Positions 32,622-41,633 of a stretch of DNA of 64,000 bases are shown here, one piece after another (within the stretch, counting starts at the first letter, position 1; the number at the start of each line of letters is the position of its first letter). The stretch comes from Viridibacterium curvum (GTDB lineage: Bacteria; Pseudomonadota; Gammaproteobacteria; Burkholderiales; Rhodocyclaceae): positions 372,001 through 436,000 of the forward strand of contig NZ_BAABLD010000002.1 in NCBI RefSeq assembly GCF_039544165.1, in the 5' to 3' direction. A program made the position numbers and the translations under genes. The notes beneath the pieces are model-generated. The model ran no database searches, was not told where the DNA came from, and was given only the letters and a program-made list of their open reading frames with translations.

Positions 32622-33575
32622 TCAGTTCTTGGGCGGGAAGCGTGCGTCCGGCCGCACGATGCGGGTGGCATCGTCATTCGGGACATGCCGGCGGATGGCG
32701 TCGACGGCGCCGTCGACGCTGGCTTTGAGGCGGAAGATCGCGGCGTGCAGATCGCTGAACTGGCCGCCTTCTTCATTCAGCGATTGCGATGCAGGATCCG
32801 CTGCGTCGCTGCTGAGGCTGAGGTCGCGCGCTGAGCGGGTGAGGGCTTCGAGCGGGCGCGTGACATGGCGACGCAGCAGGAGCAGGAAAATGGCGGCCGT
32901 GAGGATGAACACGCAAGTCAGCGAGCCGATGGTGACGAGGAAGCTGTTGATTGCCTTGGCGCGTGCTGGTGCAACGGGCACCTCGACTACCTGAATACCG
33001 ACCACGTCGTTGAGCCGCCAGCCAAAGCCGCCGGCACCGCCGTACTTGGCGACCATGGCCTTGGGCGCGGCGTCGATGGTGCTGTGGCATTCCAGACAGG
33101 CCGGGTTGGTGAGGCGGATAGGGCGCGTCACGTAGAAGCTTTCGCTGTCGCCGTTGCCGCGCTGGCCTGTGAGTTCCTTGAGTTCGCTGTCGGACTGGAA
33201 GGCGCGGATCAGGCCGACCTCCCAGTCGCTGGCCCGGTCGTTGATGTTGGTGGGGTTGAGCGAGGTCTCGCGGTAGTTGTAGTCGGGGAACTGTTTGCTC
33301 AGGCGGCGCATCGCGTTCTGCGCGGCGTAGGAGGGCACCTGCTGTGGCCGGAAGTTGGCGCCGTTGTGCGCGTCGGCCTCTTTCACGACCGGGGCGATCT
33401 CGTCGACCGTGTAGCCACGCACGGCCAGAGCGGTCTCGAGCAGGACCTGGGCTTTCTGCGTGACCTCTTCGCGGACCTGGCGGGACTCCAGCGCGTAGGA
33501 GATGTAGCCGGCGATGGAGACGCCGAGCAGGAAGCAGAACGCGATGATCAGGCCAAAGCGGGTTTCGATACGCAC
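32622..33575 (-). CDS. DUF3365 (Tll0287-like) heme-type sensor with HAMP
   Basis: A 317-residue membrane sensor fragment starting at GTG behind GGAG. TM1 is LIIAFCFLLGVSIAGYIS. The periplasmic domain contains PACLECHSTIDAAPKAM, a CxxCH heme c attachment site, as in Tll0287-like DUF3365 domains. TM2 is INSFLVTIGSLTCVFILTAAIFLLL, followed by the HAMP-like RRHVTRPLEALTRSARDLSL. No kinase, cyclase or methyl-accepting output follows; the protein ends about 75 residues later. It probably passes a redox or ligand signal to a partner, perhaps the adjacent MscS-type protein. Confidence 0.85.
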   Translation of the reverse strand: MRIETRFGLIIAFCFLLGVSIAGYISYALESRQVREEVTQKAQVLLETALAVRGYTVDEIAPVVKEADAHNGANFRPQQVPSYAAQNAMRRLSKQFPDYNYRETSLNPTNINDRASDWEVGLIRAFQSDSELKELTGQRGNGDSESFYVTRPIRLTNPACLECHSTIDAAPKAMVAKYGGAGGFGWRLNDVVGIQVVEVPVAPARAKAINSFLVTIGSLTCVFILTAAIFLLLLRRHVTRPLEALTRSARDLSLSSDAADPASQSLNEEGGQFSDLHAAIFRLKASVDGAVDAIRRHVPNDDATRIVRPDARFPPKN

Positions 33576-33676
33576 GGTTCAGGGCTCCGGGGGGGCTGTC
33601 GGGTGAGCAGGAGACATGTCGCTGCAGGGGCGCAAGCTTACCTTGTGCCGAACGCTGCAGAAAACCACGCGGGCAC

Positions 33677-34894
33677 TTACTCGTGACGCAGCGCCTCGAT
33701 TGGGTCGAGCCGCGCAGCGCGGCGGGCCGGCATGTAGCCGAACAGTACGCCGATGCCAGCCGAGAAGCAGAAGGCCAGCAGATTGATTTCGGGCTCAAAG
33801 CGGAAGGGCAGGTTCATGAGGTTGGAGAGCCCGATCGAGGCGCCCAGCGCCAGACCGATGCCTATGAGTCCGCCCAGCGAAGAGAGTGCGACCGCTTCGA
33901 CGAGGAACTGCAGCAGCACCTCGCGTGACAGGGCTCCGATGGCGAGCCGTGTGCCGATCTCGCGGGTCCGCTCGGTGACCGACACGAGCATGATGTTCAT
34001 GATGCCAATGCCGCCGACGAGCAGGCTCACCGCAGCGACGGCGCCGAGCAGGGCCGTGAGGATCTGCGTGGTGCCGGAGAGGGTCTGCGCGATCTGCTTG
34101 GTGTCGACGATCTGGAAGTTGTCCTGCTGGTTACCCTGGATGTTGCGGCGCTGGCGCATCAGCTGGGTAACGTCGGCAACGACTTCATCGGTGTTGTAGC
34201 CATCCTTGGCGGACATGAAGATGGTCGGTATCTCCTGCGCACTGGCCGAGGTCCAGATGCGGCGCAGCATGGTGCGCAGGGGTACGAAGAGCACGTCATC
34301 CTGGTCGTTGCCGAAGCCGCCCTGACCCTTGGGCTTGAGCGTGCCGATGATCTCGCAGGTCAGCGAGCGGAAGCGCATCTTGCGACCAATGGGGTCGTGC
34401 CCGGCGAACAGCTTGGCGCGGATGGTTTCGCCGAGGATGCACACCGCGCGCCCGCCTTCCTGCTCGGCGTCAGTAAACAGGCGGCCTTCGGCCAGCTCCC
34501 AGTTGCCGACCGAGAAATAGTCGTTGGTGACGCCCGTGCCCGTCGTGCTCCAGTTCTGCTGCAGGAAGATCGCACTGCCAAAACGTTGTGCGCTGGGTGC
34601 CACGGCGCGGATGCCGGGGATTTCGTGTGCTATGGCCTCTGCATCGGCCAATTTGAAGTCAGGTGTGGCGCCACTGCCGGTGCCCGCAGAGAAGCCGCGC
34701 CCCGGGCGCAGGATCAGCAGGTTGCTGCCAAGGCTCGCAACCTGGTCCTGGATCGAGCGCGTTGCCCCCTTGCCAAGCGTGACCATGGTCACCACGGCGG
34801 CCACACCGATCATGATGCCCAGCGTGGTGAGGAAGGCACGCAGCAGGTTGCGGCGGATCTCGCGCAGCGCGAGGAGGAAGGCGTTCCAGATCAT
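33677..34894 (-). CDS. macB: MacB-type ABC transporter permease
   Basis: A 405-residue FtsX/MacB permease without a fused ATPase. TM1 (LRAFLTTLGIMIGVAAVVTMVTLGKG) is followed by a periplasmic MacB_PCD domain (about residues 50-230). Three C-terminal TMs follow, with GIMNIMLVSVTERTREIGTRLAIGA, the FtsX signature. It would work with the ATPase, MacA-like adaptor and NodT-like channel encoded upstream. The ATG has no Shine-Dalgarno site because a repeat element begins five bases upstream. Confidence 0.9.
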   Translation of the reverse strand: MIWNAFLLALREIRRNLLRAFLTTLGIMIGVAAVVTMVTLGKGATRSIQDQVASLGSNLLILRPGRGFSAGTGSGATPDFKLADAEAIAHEIPGIRAVAPSAQRFGSAIFLQQNWSTTGTGVTNDYFSVGNWELAEGRLFTDAEQEGGRAVCILGETIRAKLFAGHDPIGRKMRFRSLTCEIIGTLKPKGQGGFGNDQDDVLFVPLRTMLRRIWTSASAQEIPTIFMSAKDGYNTDEVVADVTQLMRQRRNIQGNQQDNFQIVDTKQIAQTLSGTTQILTALLGAVAAVSLLVGGIGIMNIMLVSVTERTREIGTRLAIGALSREVLLQFLVEAVALSSLGGLIGIGLALGASIGLSNLMNLPFRFEPEINLLAFCFSAGIGVLFGYMPARRAARLDPIEALRHE

Positions 34895-34898
34895 TTAA

Positions 34899-35040
34899 GG
34901 CAGTGAGGAGTGAGGAGTAAGGAGTGAGGAGTAAGGAGTGAGGAGTCCCTCTCCCGCTTGCGGGAGAGGGGCCGTATTGCGGGCAGCGTAGCTGCCCGGA
35001 TGCTCAACTCCTTACGCTTCACTCCTCACTCCTCACTGCC
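34899..35040. repeat. Inverted-repeat element between ABC ATPase and permease genes
   Basis: Two perfect 20-bp arms face each other, at 34899-34918 and 35021-35040. The left arm continues as heptad repeats GAGGAGT/AAGGAGT to 34946. Between the arms lie a perfect 11-bp hairpin (CCCTCTCCCGC, TT loop) at 34947-34970 and a perfect 7-bp hairpin GGGCAGC-GTA-GCTGCCC at 34981-34997. The right arm encodes the last six residues and stop of the ATPase. A related CTCTCCCGC hairpin occurs at 59725. It carries no gene, so it is a MITE- or REP-like dispersed repeat. Confidence 0.8.
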
Positions 35041-35720
35041 GCATCGTCTGACGCCACGACGCCATCCACGAATCTGACGACGCGGCTCGCATGGCGCGCC
35101 ATGTCGGGCTCATGGGTGACCATCAGCACCGTGATGCCGCGATCGCGGTTGAGCCCGGTGAGCAGGTGCATGATCTCGTCGCTGCGGGCGCTGTCAAGGT
35201 TTCCGGTTGGCTCGTCAGCCAGCAGCACGGTGGGGCGTGTGGCAATGGCGCGCGCAATGGCGACGCGCTGTTGCTGGCCACCGGACAACTCGGCTGGCGT
35301 GTGATCTTCCCAGCCCGTCAGCCCTACCTGTGCCAGGGCATCCAGCGCGGCTTCACGCCGTGCCTTGCGGGATACGCCACGATAGAGCAGGGGCAGCTCG
35401 ACGTTCTCGAGCGCCGAGGTGCGCGCAAGCAGGTTGAAGCCCTGGAAGACAAAGCCCAGGTAATGGCGGCGCAGCAGGGCGCGCTGGTCGCGCGAGAGGC
35501 GCTCGACCTGCGTGCCCTCAAACAGGTAGCTGCCGGTGCTGGGTACGTCGAGGCAGCCGAGAATGTTCATGGCCGTGGACTTGCCAGAACCACTGGGGCC
35601 CATCACGGCGACGAACTCGCCCGCCTCAATGCTGAGGTCGACACCGCGCAGGGCCTGGAATTCGGCCGAGCCTTCACCGTAGGTCTTGGTGATTGCGCGG
35701 AATTCGAGCAGTGCGCTCAT
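35019..35720 (-). CDS. MacB/LolD-type ABC transporter ATPase
   Basis: A 233-residue ATPase from ATG 35720, which overlaps the MacA-like stop by 4 bp. It has Walker A GPSGSGKST, Q-loop FVFQGFNLLA, signature LSGGQQQRVAIARA, Walker B VLLADEPTGNLD and the switch His in VTHEPDMARHA. It powers the MacB-type permease, probably for export of peptides, lipoproteins or drugs. The terminal AVRSEE and stop lie inside the adjacent repeat element, so the original C-terminus may have been altered. Confidence 0.94.
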   Translation of the reverse strand: MSALLEFRAITKTYGEGSAEFQALRGVDLSIEAGEFVAVMGPSGSGKSTAMNILGCLDVPSTGSYLFEGTQVERLSRDQRALLRRHYLGFVFQGFNLLARTSALENVELPLLYRGVSRKARREAALDALAQVGLTGWEDHTPAELSGGQQQRVAIARAIATRPTVLLADEPTGNLDSARSDEIMHLLTGLNRDRGITVLMVTHEPDMARHASRVVRFVDGVVASDDAAVRSEE

Positions 35721-37003
35721 GACTTGGGCTGTTCGACGCGGGTGATGACTTCGATGCCGGCGGCAATGCCCTCTCCACTGACCTCGGTGTTGCGGCCGTC
35801 GGAGAGGCCGACCGTGACGATGACCGGGTGCGGCTTGCCGTCCTTGAGCACCCAAACGCGAGCCTGCGAGCCGCTGGCACGACGGCCGACCTGGGTGACT
35901 TCCTTGGGGCGGTTGCCGCGCAGATTGGGTGGAGCGGGGAATAGGCTGCCGAGCACGCCGCTCTTGCTGCTTTCCTGGTGCGCGCTGGTCGGGGGCGTGA
36001 AGCGAAGGGCTGCGTTGGGCACCATCAGTACGTTCTTGCGTTCGGCCACCTGCATGTCGGCGGTGGCGGTCATGCCGGGGCGCAGGGAGAGATCGTCGTT
36101 GCGCACCTGCAGGATGGTCTCGTAGCTGACGACGTTGTCGACGGTCTTGGCGGCGTAGCGGATCTGGCGCAGGCGCGCCGAATATTTCTTGCCCGGCCAG
36201 GCATCGACGGTGAAGCTGCCCTGCATGCCTTCGCGCAGCTGGCCCACGTCGGCTTCGGCGACGGCGATGTTGAGGTCCATCTCGGCAAGGTCCTGCGCAA
36301 TCGTGAACAGCACGGGCGCCGAGAACGACGCTGCAACAGTCTGACCCGGGTCGACACTGCGCGTGAGTACCGTGCCGTCGATGGGCGAGCGGATGGTCGC
36401 CTTGGTGAGGTCGGATTCGCTCACGGCCAAGGCGGCGCGCAGCTGCGCGACGGTGGCTTCGGCGGCTGCGAGCGCCGCCTGCACGTTGCGCAGTTTGATG
36501 CGTGCATCATCGAGTTCGCTGCCGGCAGGCAGCTGGCCGTTGGAGAGCTGGGCGACCTTCTCAAGGCGAGCCAGTGCGGTCGCGGCGGTGTCGACGTCCG
36601 CCCTGGCCTGCTCGACCTTGGCCATGGCGGACTGCATGTTGGCGCGGGTCTGCGCCATCTGGCCTTCGAGCTTGGTGGTGTTGAGCACGGCCAACGGCTG
36701 ACCTTTCTTCACCTTGCTGTTGTAGTCGACCAGCACCTGGGCGATGGTGCCCGAGAGTTCCGAGCTGATATCGACCTTGGTGCGCGCCTGCAAGGTGCCG
36801 GTGGCAGTGACCGTCGAGGACAGGTCGCCTTGCGTGACCTCGGCAGTGCGGTATTGCGATTCGATGTTGTCGCTGCGGTTGAACAGCAAAGCCATTGCGA
36901 TGACGGCGACCACTACAAGGGCGATGATGACGTAACGCCTCCACGGGCGACGACGTTTGCCGTCCGCGAGGATGTGGGCGATGTCCGGATTCTTGTCTTT
37001 CAT
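35717..37003 (-). CDS. macA: MacA-like periplasmic adaptor protein
   Basis: A 428-residue membrane fusion protein. One N-terminal TM (YVIIALVVVAVIAMALLF) is followed by the barrel-sandwich half VTATGTLQARTKVDISSELSGTIAQVLVDYNSKVKKGQPLAVL. A helical hairpin (residues 105-190), the second lipoyl half and beta-barrel IRSPIDGTVLTRSVDPGQTV come next. It links the inner-membrane ABC complex to the outer-membrane factor. It overlaps both the NodT-like gene and the ATPase gene by 4 bp. Confidence 0.93.
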   Translation of the reverse strand: MKDKNPDIAHILADGKRRRPWRRYVIIALVVVAVIAMALLFNRSDNIESQYRTAEVTQGDLSSTVTATGTLQARTKVDISSELSGTIAQVLVDYNSKVKKGQPLAVLNTTKLEGQMAQTRANMQSAMAKVEQARADVDTAATALARLEKVAQLSNGQLPAGSELDDARIKLRNVQAALAAAEATVAQLRAALAVSESDLTKATIRSPIDGTVLTRSVDPGQTVAASFSAPVLFTIAQDLAEMDLNIAVAEADVGQLREGMQGSFTVDAWPGKKYSARLRQIRYAAKTVDNVVSYETILQVRNDDLSLRPGMTATADMQVAERKNVLMVPNAALRFTPPTSAHQESSKSGVLGSLFPAPPNLRGNRPKEVTQVGRRASGSQARVWVLKDGKPHPVIVTVGLSDGRNTEVSGEGIAAGIEVITRVEQPKS

Positions 37004-38451
37004 TTCGTGTCTCCGTCCTGTGCGGGACTCCAGCCACCGCCCAGCGCCTTGTAGAGCTGAACGATGGCCGTGAGGTAGTCCCCGCGTGCGCTGGACAAGG
37101 CATCTTGTTGCGAGAGTTCGGTGCGTTGAGCGTCGAGCAGGGTCAGCAGGTCGCTACGGCCGGCGCGGTTATTGATAAGGGCCAGTCGCGCGGCTTCGGA
37201 CGCGGCATCGGCGGCGCGCTGCTGGGCTTCGACACGCTGGGCGTTCCAGCGGATTGCGGACAGGGCTTTCTCGCTATCCGCCAGTGCCTGCAGCAGTGTG
37301 CTGCGGTAGCTGGCAAGCGTCTGGTCGCGCAGCGCGGTCTGGATTTCCACGTTGCGCTGCACGCGGCCGGCATCGAACAGCGGGGCAGTGAGGCTGCCGA
37401 CCAGGCTGCTGACGATGGTGTCGGCGCGCAACAAACCCGCCGGCGTGAGGGCTTCGACGCCGATCTGGCCGCTGAGCTTCAGGCTGGGGTAACGCGCGGC
37501 TTCGGCGACGCCAATCTGCGCAGTCTGTGCAGCAAGACGGCGTTCGGCTGCCTGCACGTCAGGACGCTGGCGCAGGGCGTCGGCCGGCAGGCGTTGTGCC
37601 AATGCTGCAGGCGCTACGGGCAGATCACCATCGGCCTGCAGCAGGGCTTCTACCGCGCTTCGGGGTTTGCCGAGCAGGACGGCCAGCGCGATTTTCGATT
37701 CTTCGATGGTGCGTTCCAGCGTCGGCAGGGCGGCGCGAGCTTGTTCCAGGCTGCTGAGCGCCTGATTGAGCTCCAGCGAGGACACCAGTTTTGCTTCAAA
37801 GCGCCAGCGGGTCAGTTGCAGGGTTTGCTCGCGGCTGATCACGCTCTGCTTCGTGACAGCAAGGCGCTGTTGCGCGGCGCGCAGGGCGATGTAGTTGTTG
37901 GCAACTTCGGCAGCCAGCGACACGCGTGCGGCGGCAAGGTCGTATCCGGCCGCGTTCAGCGTGGCGTCGGCGGCTTCGATGGCGCGCTGGCGGCCTCCGA
38001 AGAAGTCGATCTCCCAGCTGGCGTCAATGTCGGCCGAATAGCCGTGGCTGTCACTGCGCTTGTTGTCGGTTCGCGTTTCGCTGCGATTGCCGCCAAGGCC
38101 GACGCTGCTGGTCGGCATCACCTGGGCGAACTGCAGGCCACGGCGGGCGCGTGCTTCGCGCAGCTTCGCTTCGGCCGACTGCAGCGTCAGGCTGCCTTCA
38201 AGCGCCTGCTTCACCAGCTGGTCGAGTAGCGGATCGTGGAACTGTTGCCACCATGTCGCCAGCGCGATATCAGCCGCGGGCAGCGCAGAGGTGTTATGCC
38301 AGGCAGGTGTGGCAGGGTCGGCGGGTTTGTTGTAGTCGGGCCCGACCATGACGCAGCCCGCCAGCAGGGCGAACGCGGCCTGACAGAACGGCCGGAACAG
38401 AATGCGGAGGGACGGCTGGAACCGGGCAGCCTGTGGAAGTGCTGTTTTCAT
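37000..38451 (-). CDS. NodT-family outer-membrane efflux lipoprotein
   Basis: A 483-residue TolC-like channel of the RND/MacAB efflux type. The signal peptide ends in FALLAGCVMVGPDY, a lipobox with the family VGPDY motif. Two outer-membrane-efflux repeats follow, each with long coiled-coil stretches (ASLEQARAALPTLERTIEESKIALAVLLG and the C-terminal copy with LALINNRAGRSDLLTLLDAQRTEL). It is first in the efflux operon and divergent from pyrG. Confidence 0.93.
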   Translation of the reverse strand: MKTALPQAARFQPSLRILFRPFCQAAFALLAGCVMVGPDYNKPADPATPAWHNTSALPAADIALATWWQQFHDPLLDQLVKQALEGSLTLQSAEAKLREARARRGLQFAQVMPTSSVGLGGNRSETRTDNKRSDSHGYSADIDASWEIDFFGGRQRAIEAADATLNAAGYDLAAARVSLAAEVANNYIALRAAQQRLAVTKQSVISREQTLQLTRWRFEAKLVSSLELNQALSSLEQARAALPTLERTIEESKIALAVLLGKPRSAVEALLQADGDLPVAPAALAQRLPADALRQRPDVQAAERRLAAQTAQIGVAEAARYPSLKLSGQIGVEALTPAGLLRADTIVSSLVGSLTAPLFDAGRVQRNVEIQTALRDQTLASYRSTLLQALADSEKALSAIRWNAQRVEAQQRAADAASEAARLALINNRAGRSDLLTLLDAQRTELSQQDALSSARGDYLTAIVQLYKALGGGWSPAQDGDTK

Positions 38452-38650
38452 TGTGTGGGCGGAGTATGCCGATTCTTTTTATCAGCTATGCCGGGCAACT
38501 GGTAAGCATTCGTAAGGCCAGCTTACGATCCTTTGCGTTCGGGCCGTGATCAGAGCCTCGCCTCGCGGGAAGTAAGAGTCTGGCAGGCTTTGCGGGTTCC
38601 CGCAGCCGCCTTTGGACGGCATTGCGGCAGACGCTGGCGACTGCCTAAAA

Positions 38651-38679
38651 TTGAGCAAGGGGCTGGCTTCGGTTACAAT
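38651..38679 (+). promoter_or_regulatory. Sigma-70 promoter of pyrG
   Basis: TTGAGC (38651-38656), a 17-bp spacer and TACAAT (38674-38679), 26 bp before the pyrG ATG. Spacing is ideal and each hexamer differs from consensus by one or two bases. The rest of the 253-bp divergent region shows only a GCGGGAA/TTCCCGC repeat around 38574-38606. Confidence 0.6.
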
Positions 38680-38704
38680 TCGAATTTCCCGCAGCCGTTA
38701 TCCC

Positions 38705-40342
38705 ATGACCAAGTACGTCTTTGTCACCGGCGGCGTGGTGTCCTCGCTCGGCAAGGGCATCGCAGCCGCTTCACTCGGGGCGATTCTCGAATCCCGAGGC
38801 ATCCGCGTCACCCACCTCAAACTCGATCCCTATATCAACGTCGATCCTGGAACGATGAGTCCGTTCCAGCACGGTGAAGTCTTCGTGACCGAAGACGGCG
38901 CCGAGACCGACCTCGATCTTGGTCACTACGAGCGCTTCACCAGCGCCAAGATGACCAAGCGCAACAATTTCACTACCGGCCAGATCTACGACAACGTGAT
39001 CCGCAAGGAACGCCGCGGCGAGTATCTGGGCAAGACGGTACAGGTGATTCCGCACATTACCGACGAGATCAAGCTGTCGATCAAGCGCGGTGGCGAAGGC
39101 GCCGACGTGGCGATCGTCGAAGTCGGCGGTACCGTGGGCGATATCGAGTCGCTGCCCTTCCTCGAAGCCATCCGTCAGATGCGCATCGAAGAGGGTCACA
39201 ACAACACCTGTTACATGCACCTCACGCTGCTGCCCTACATCGCAACGGCGGGTGAGCTGAAGACCAAGCCGACCCAGCACTCTGTCAAGGATCTGCGCGA
39301 GATCGGCATCCAGCCCGACGTGCTGCTGTGCCGTTGTGACCGTTCGATTCCGGTCGAAGAGCGCCGCAAGATTGCCCTGTTCTGTAACGTCATGCCCGAG
39401 GCAGTCATCGAAGTGCAGGACGCCGATACGATCTACAAGATCCCGGCCATGCTGCACGAGCAGATGCTCGACGAAATCGTCTGTCACAAGCTGGCAATCC
39501 TCGCCAAGGCAGCCGATCTGTCGATCTGGGACAAGCTGGTCTACGCACTTGAGAACCCGCAGCAGTCAGTTGAAGTGGCTTTCGTCGGCAAGTACGTCGA
39601 TCTCACCGAGTCCTACAAGTCACTGATCGAAGCCTTGAAGCACGCTGGCCTGCACACGCAGAGCCAGGTGAACATCCATTACCTCGACTCCGAAGACATC
39701 GAGAAGAATGGTTGTGGCGTGCTCAAGGGCGTGGATGCCATCCTCGTGCCTGGCGGCTTCGGCAAGCGCGGTACGGAAGGCAAGATTGCCGCGATCCGCT
39801 ACGCCCGCGAAAACAAGGTGCCTTACCTGGGTATCTGTCTGGGCATGCAGCTGGCGACCATCGAATTTTCGCGCCATGTGGCCGGTCTTGAAGGCGCCAA
39901 CAGTACCGAGTTCGACCCCGAGAGCCCGCATCCGGTGGTGGCACTCATCACCGAGTGGCTGGACCGCGAAGGGCGCGTCGAGAAGCGCACCGAAGCATCG
40001 AACCTTGGCGGCACCATGCGACTGGGTGCCCAGACTTGCCCCATCAAGTCCGGCACGCTGGCGGCGAGCATCTACGGCGCCAAGGTGACCGAGCGTCACC
40101 GTCACCGCTACGAAGTCAACAACACTTACGTCCCTAAGCTCGAAGCTGCGGGCCTGGTGATCTCGGCACGCACGCCGAGCGAGAACCTGCCCGAGATGAT
40201 GGAGTTGCCGCAGGATGTTCACCCGTGGTTCGTGGGCGTGCAGTTCCACCCTGAATTCACCTCGAACCCGCGTCAGGGTCACCCGCTGTTCATCGCCTAC
40301 GTCAAGGCCGCACTGGCCCAGCGTTCCAGTCGCGCCGCCTGA
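38705..40342 (+). CDS. pyrG: CTP synthase
   Basis: A 545-residue enzyme that makes CTP from UTP, ATP and glutamine. The synthetase domain begins MTKYVFVTGGVVSSLGKGIAAASLG. The glutaminase domain has the nucleophile Cys in YLGICLGMQLATIEFSRHV and the His-Glu pair in GVQFHPEF. Length equals the E. coli enzyme. I take the ATG at 38705; longer frames run over the promoter. It heads pyrG-kdsA-Dabb. Confidence 0.98.
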   Translation: MTKYVFVTGGVVSSLGKGIAAASLGAILESRGIRVTHLKLDPYINVDPGTMSPFQHGEVFVTEDGAETDLDLGHYERFTSAKMTKRNNFTTGQIYDNVIRKERRGEYLGKTVQVIPHITDEIKLSIKRGGEGADVAIVEVGGTVGDIESLPFLEAIRQMRIEEGHNNTCYMHLTLLPYIATAGELKTKPTQHSVKDLREIGIQPDVLLCRCDRSIPVEERRKIALFCNVMPEAVIEVQDADTIYKIPAMLHEQMLDEIVCHKLAILAKAADLSIWDKLVYALENPQQSVEVAFVGKYVDLTESYKSLIEALKHAGLHTQSQVNIHYLDSEDIEKNGCGVLKGVDAILVPGGFGKRGTEGKIAAIRYARENKVPYLGICLGMQLATIEFSRHVAGLEGANSTEFDPESPHPVVALITEWLDREGRVEKRTEASNLGGTMRLGAQTCPIKSGTLAASIYGAKVTERHRHRYEVNNTYVPKLEAAGLVISARTPSENLPEMMELPQDVHPWFVGVQFHPEFTSNPRQGHPLFIAYVKAALAQRSSRAA

Positions 40343-40357
40343 GCCAAGGAGCAAGCC

Positions 40358-41203
40358 ATGCAACTCTGTGGATTCGAGATTGGTCTCGACAAGCCCTTTT
40401 TCCTGATCGCTGGCCCTTGCGTGATCGAGTCGCGCGAGATGGCGATGGAGACAGCCGCCGAACTGAAGGAGATTGCTGCCGCACTGGGCATTCCCTTCAT
40501 CTACAAGTCGTCGTTCGACAAGGCCAATCGCAGCTCGGGCAAGAGTTTCCGCGGCCCCGGTCGTGACAACGGTCTGGCCATTCTCAAGGAAGTGCGCGAG
40601 AAGGTCGGCGTGCCGGTATTGACCGACATTCATGGCGAGGACGATATCGCCGATGCGTGTGCCGCTGTCGATGTGCTGCAGACACCGGCATTCCTGTGTC
40701 GCCAGACTGATTTCATCCACGCCGTAGCAGCATCCGGCAAGCCGGTGAACATCAAAAAGGGCCAGTTTCTGGCCCCGGGTGACATGAAGCAAGTCGTGCT
40801 CAAGGCCAAGGAGGCCAATGGCGGCGCAGACACCATCATGGTCTGCGAGCGCGGCGCTTCCTTCGGCTACAACAACCTTGTGTCCGACATGCGCAGCTTG
40901 GCCATCATGCGCGAGACGGGGTGCCCGGTCGTGTTCGATGCCACCCACTCGGTGCAGTTGCCGGGCGGGCAGGGCACGTCCAGCGGTGGTCAGCGCGAGC
41001 ACGTGCCGGTGCTGGCTCGTGCTGCCGTGGCAGCAGGGGTGGCCGGTGTGTTCATGGAAACCCACCCGAACCCGCCTTGCGCGCTGTCCGACGGTCCGAA
41101 TGCCTGGCCGCTTGGCAAGATGCGTGAGCTGTTGGTAACCCTCAAAGCGATTGATGCTGCGGTAAAAGCCCACCCCTTCGCCGAACTAGGCATCAAGGAG
41201 TAA
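40358..41203 (+). CDS. kdsA: KDO-8-phosphate synthase, metal-dependent type
   Basis: A 281-residue enzyme condensing arabinose-5-phosphate and PEP for lipopolysaccharide KDO. Motifs: FFLIAGPCVIESREMAM, YKSSFDKANRSSGKSFRGPG, VTDIH-like VLTDIHGEDD, CERGASFGYNNLVSDMR, VVFDATHSVQLPGG. The Cys in AGPCVIES replaces the Asn of E. coli KdsA, which marks the metal-dependent class. It is 15 bp after pyrG. Confidence 0.97.
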   Translation: MQLCGFEIGLDKPFFLIAGPCVIESREMAMETAAELKEIAAALGIPFIYKSSFDKANRSSGKSFRGPGRDNGLAILKEVREKVGVPVLTDIHGEDDIADACAAVDVLQTPAFLCRQTDFIHAVAASGKPVNIKKGQFLAPGDMKQVVLKAKEANGGADTIMVCERGASFGYNNLVSDMRSLAIMRETGCPVVFDATHSVQLPGGQGTSSGGQREHVPVLARAAVAAGVAGVFMETHPNPPCALSDGPNAWPLGKMRELLVTLKAIDAAVKAHPFAELGIKE

Positions 41204-41206
41204 GTC

Positions 41207-41494
41207 TTGATTACGCACGTTGTGCTGTGCCGCTTCAAAGCGGGCATTACCCCCGATAGCGATGCCGCCACATCCCTTGACGCCATGTTGAAGGCGCTGC
41301 CGACACAGATTTCAGACATCCTCGAATGGCGGTGCGGTTTCAATACCACACCCGATCCAGCTGCCAGCGACTATCTGCTTTACGCTACCTTTGCCGACAG
41401 GGATGCCTTGAATCGCTATTTCGAGCATCCAGCCCACTTGGCGGTAGTTACGCAGGCACTGAAGATCGCCGACCTGAGCTTTGCGGACATCTGA
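41207..41494 (+). CDS. Dabb-domain (stress-responsive A/B barrel) protein
   Basis: A 95-residue protein starting at TTG (MITHVVLCRFKAGIT) with AAGGAG seven bases upstream. The strand order and the motifs HVVLCRFK near the start and YFEHPAHLAVVTQALK near the end match the dimeric alpha/beta barrel (Dabb) family. Function is unknown. It follows kdsA by 3 bp, so it is cotranscribed. Confidence 0.85.
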   Translation: MITHVVLCRFKAGITPDSDAATSLDAMLKALPTQISDILEWRCGFNTTPDPAASDYLLYATFADRDALNRYFEHPAHLAVVTQALKIADLSFADI

Positions 41495-41633
41495 GCTTGA
41501 TTGGCGTCACCCGATGGTCATCCATAAACCTTTACAATGAGTGGGTTTGTGCTGCCCCCGGCACAAGACAGCGGCAAAAATACAATCGAGCCGCGTTATT
41601 GAATGAATAGATTTTTCAGACGAGGAAAACCAG

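Noticed and set aside
39620..41173. 517-codon minus-strand frame opposite pyrG and kdsA
   Set aside because: It runs across two well-supported genes and has a shadow-like composition with no motif.
41499..41540. Sigma-70 promoter for eno with TACAAT at 41533
   Set aside because: No acceptable -35 hexamer lies 15-19 bp upstream, so it was not listed as a feature.
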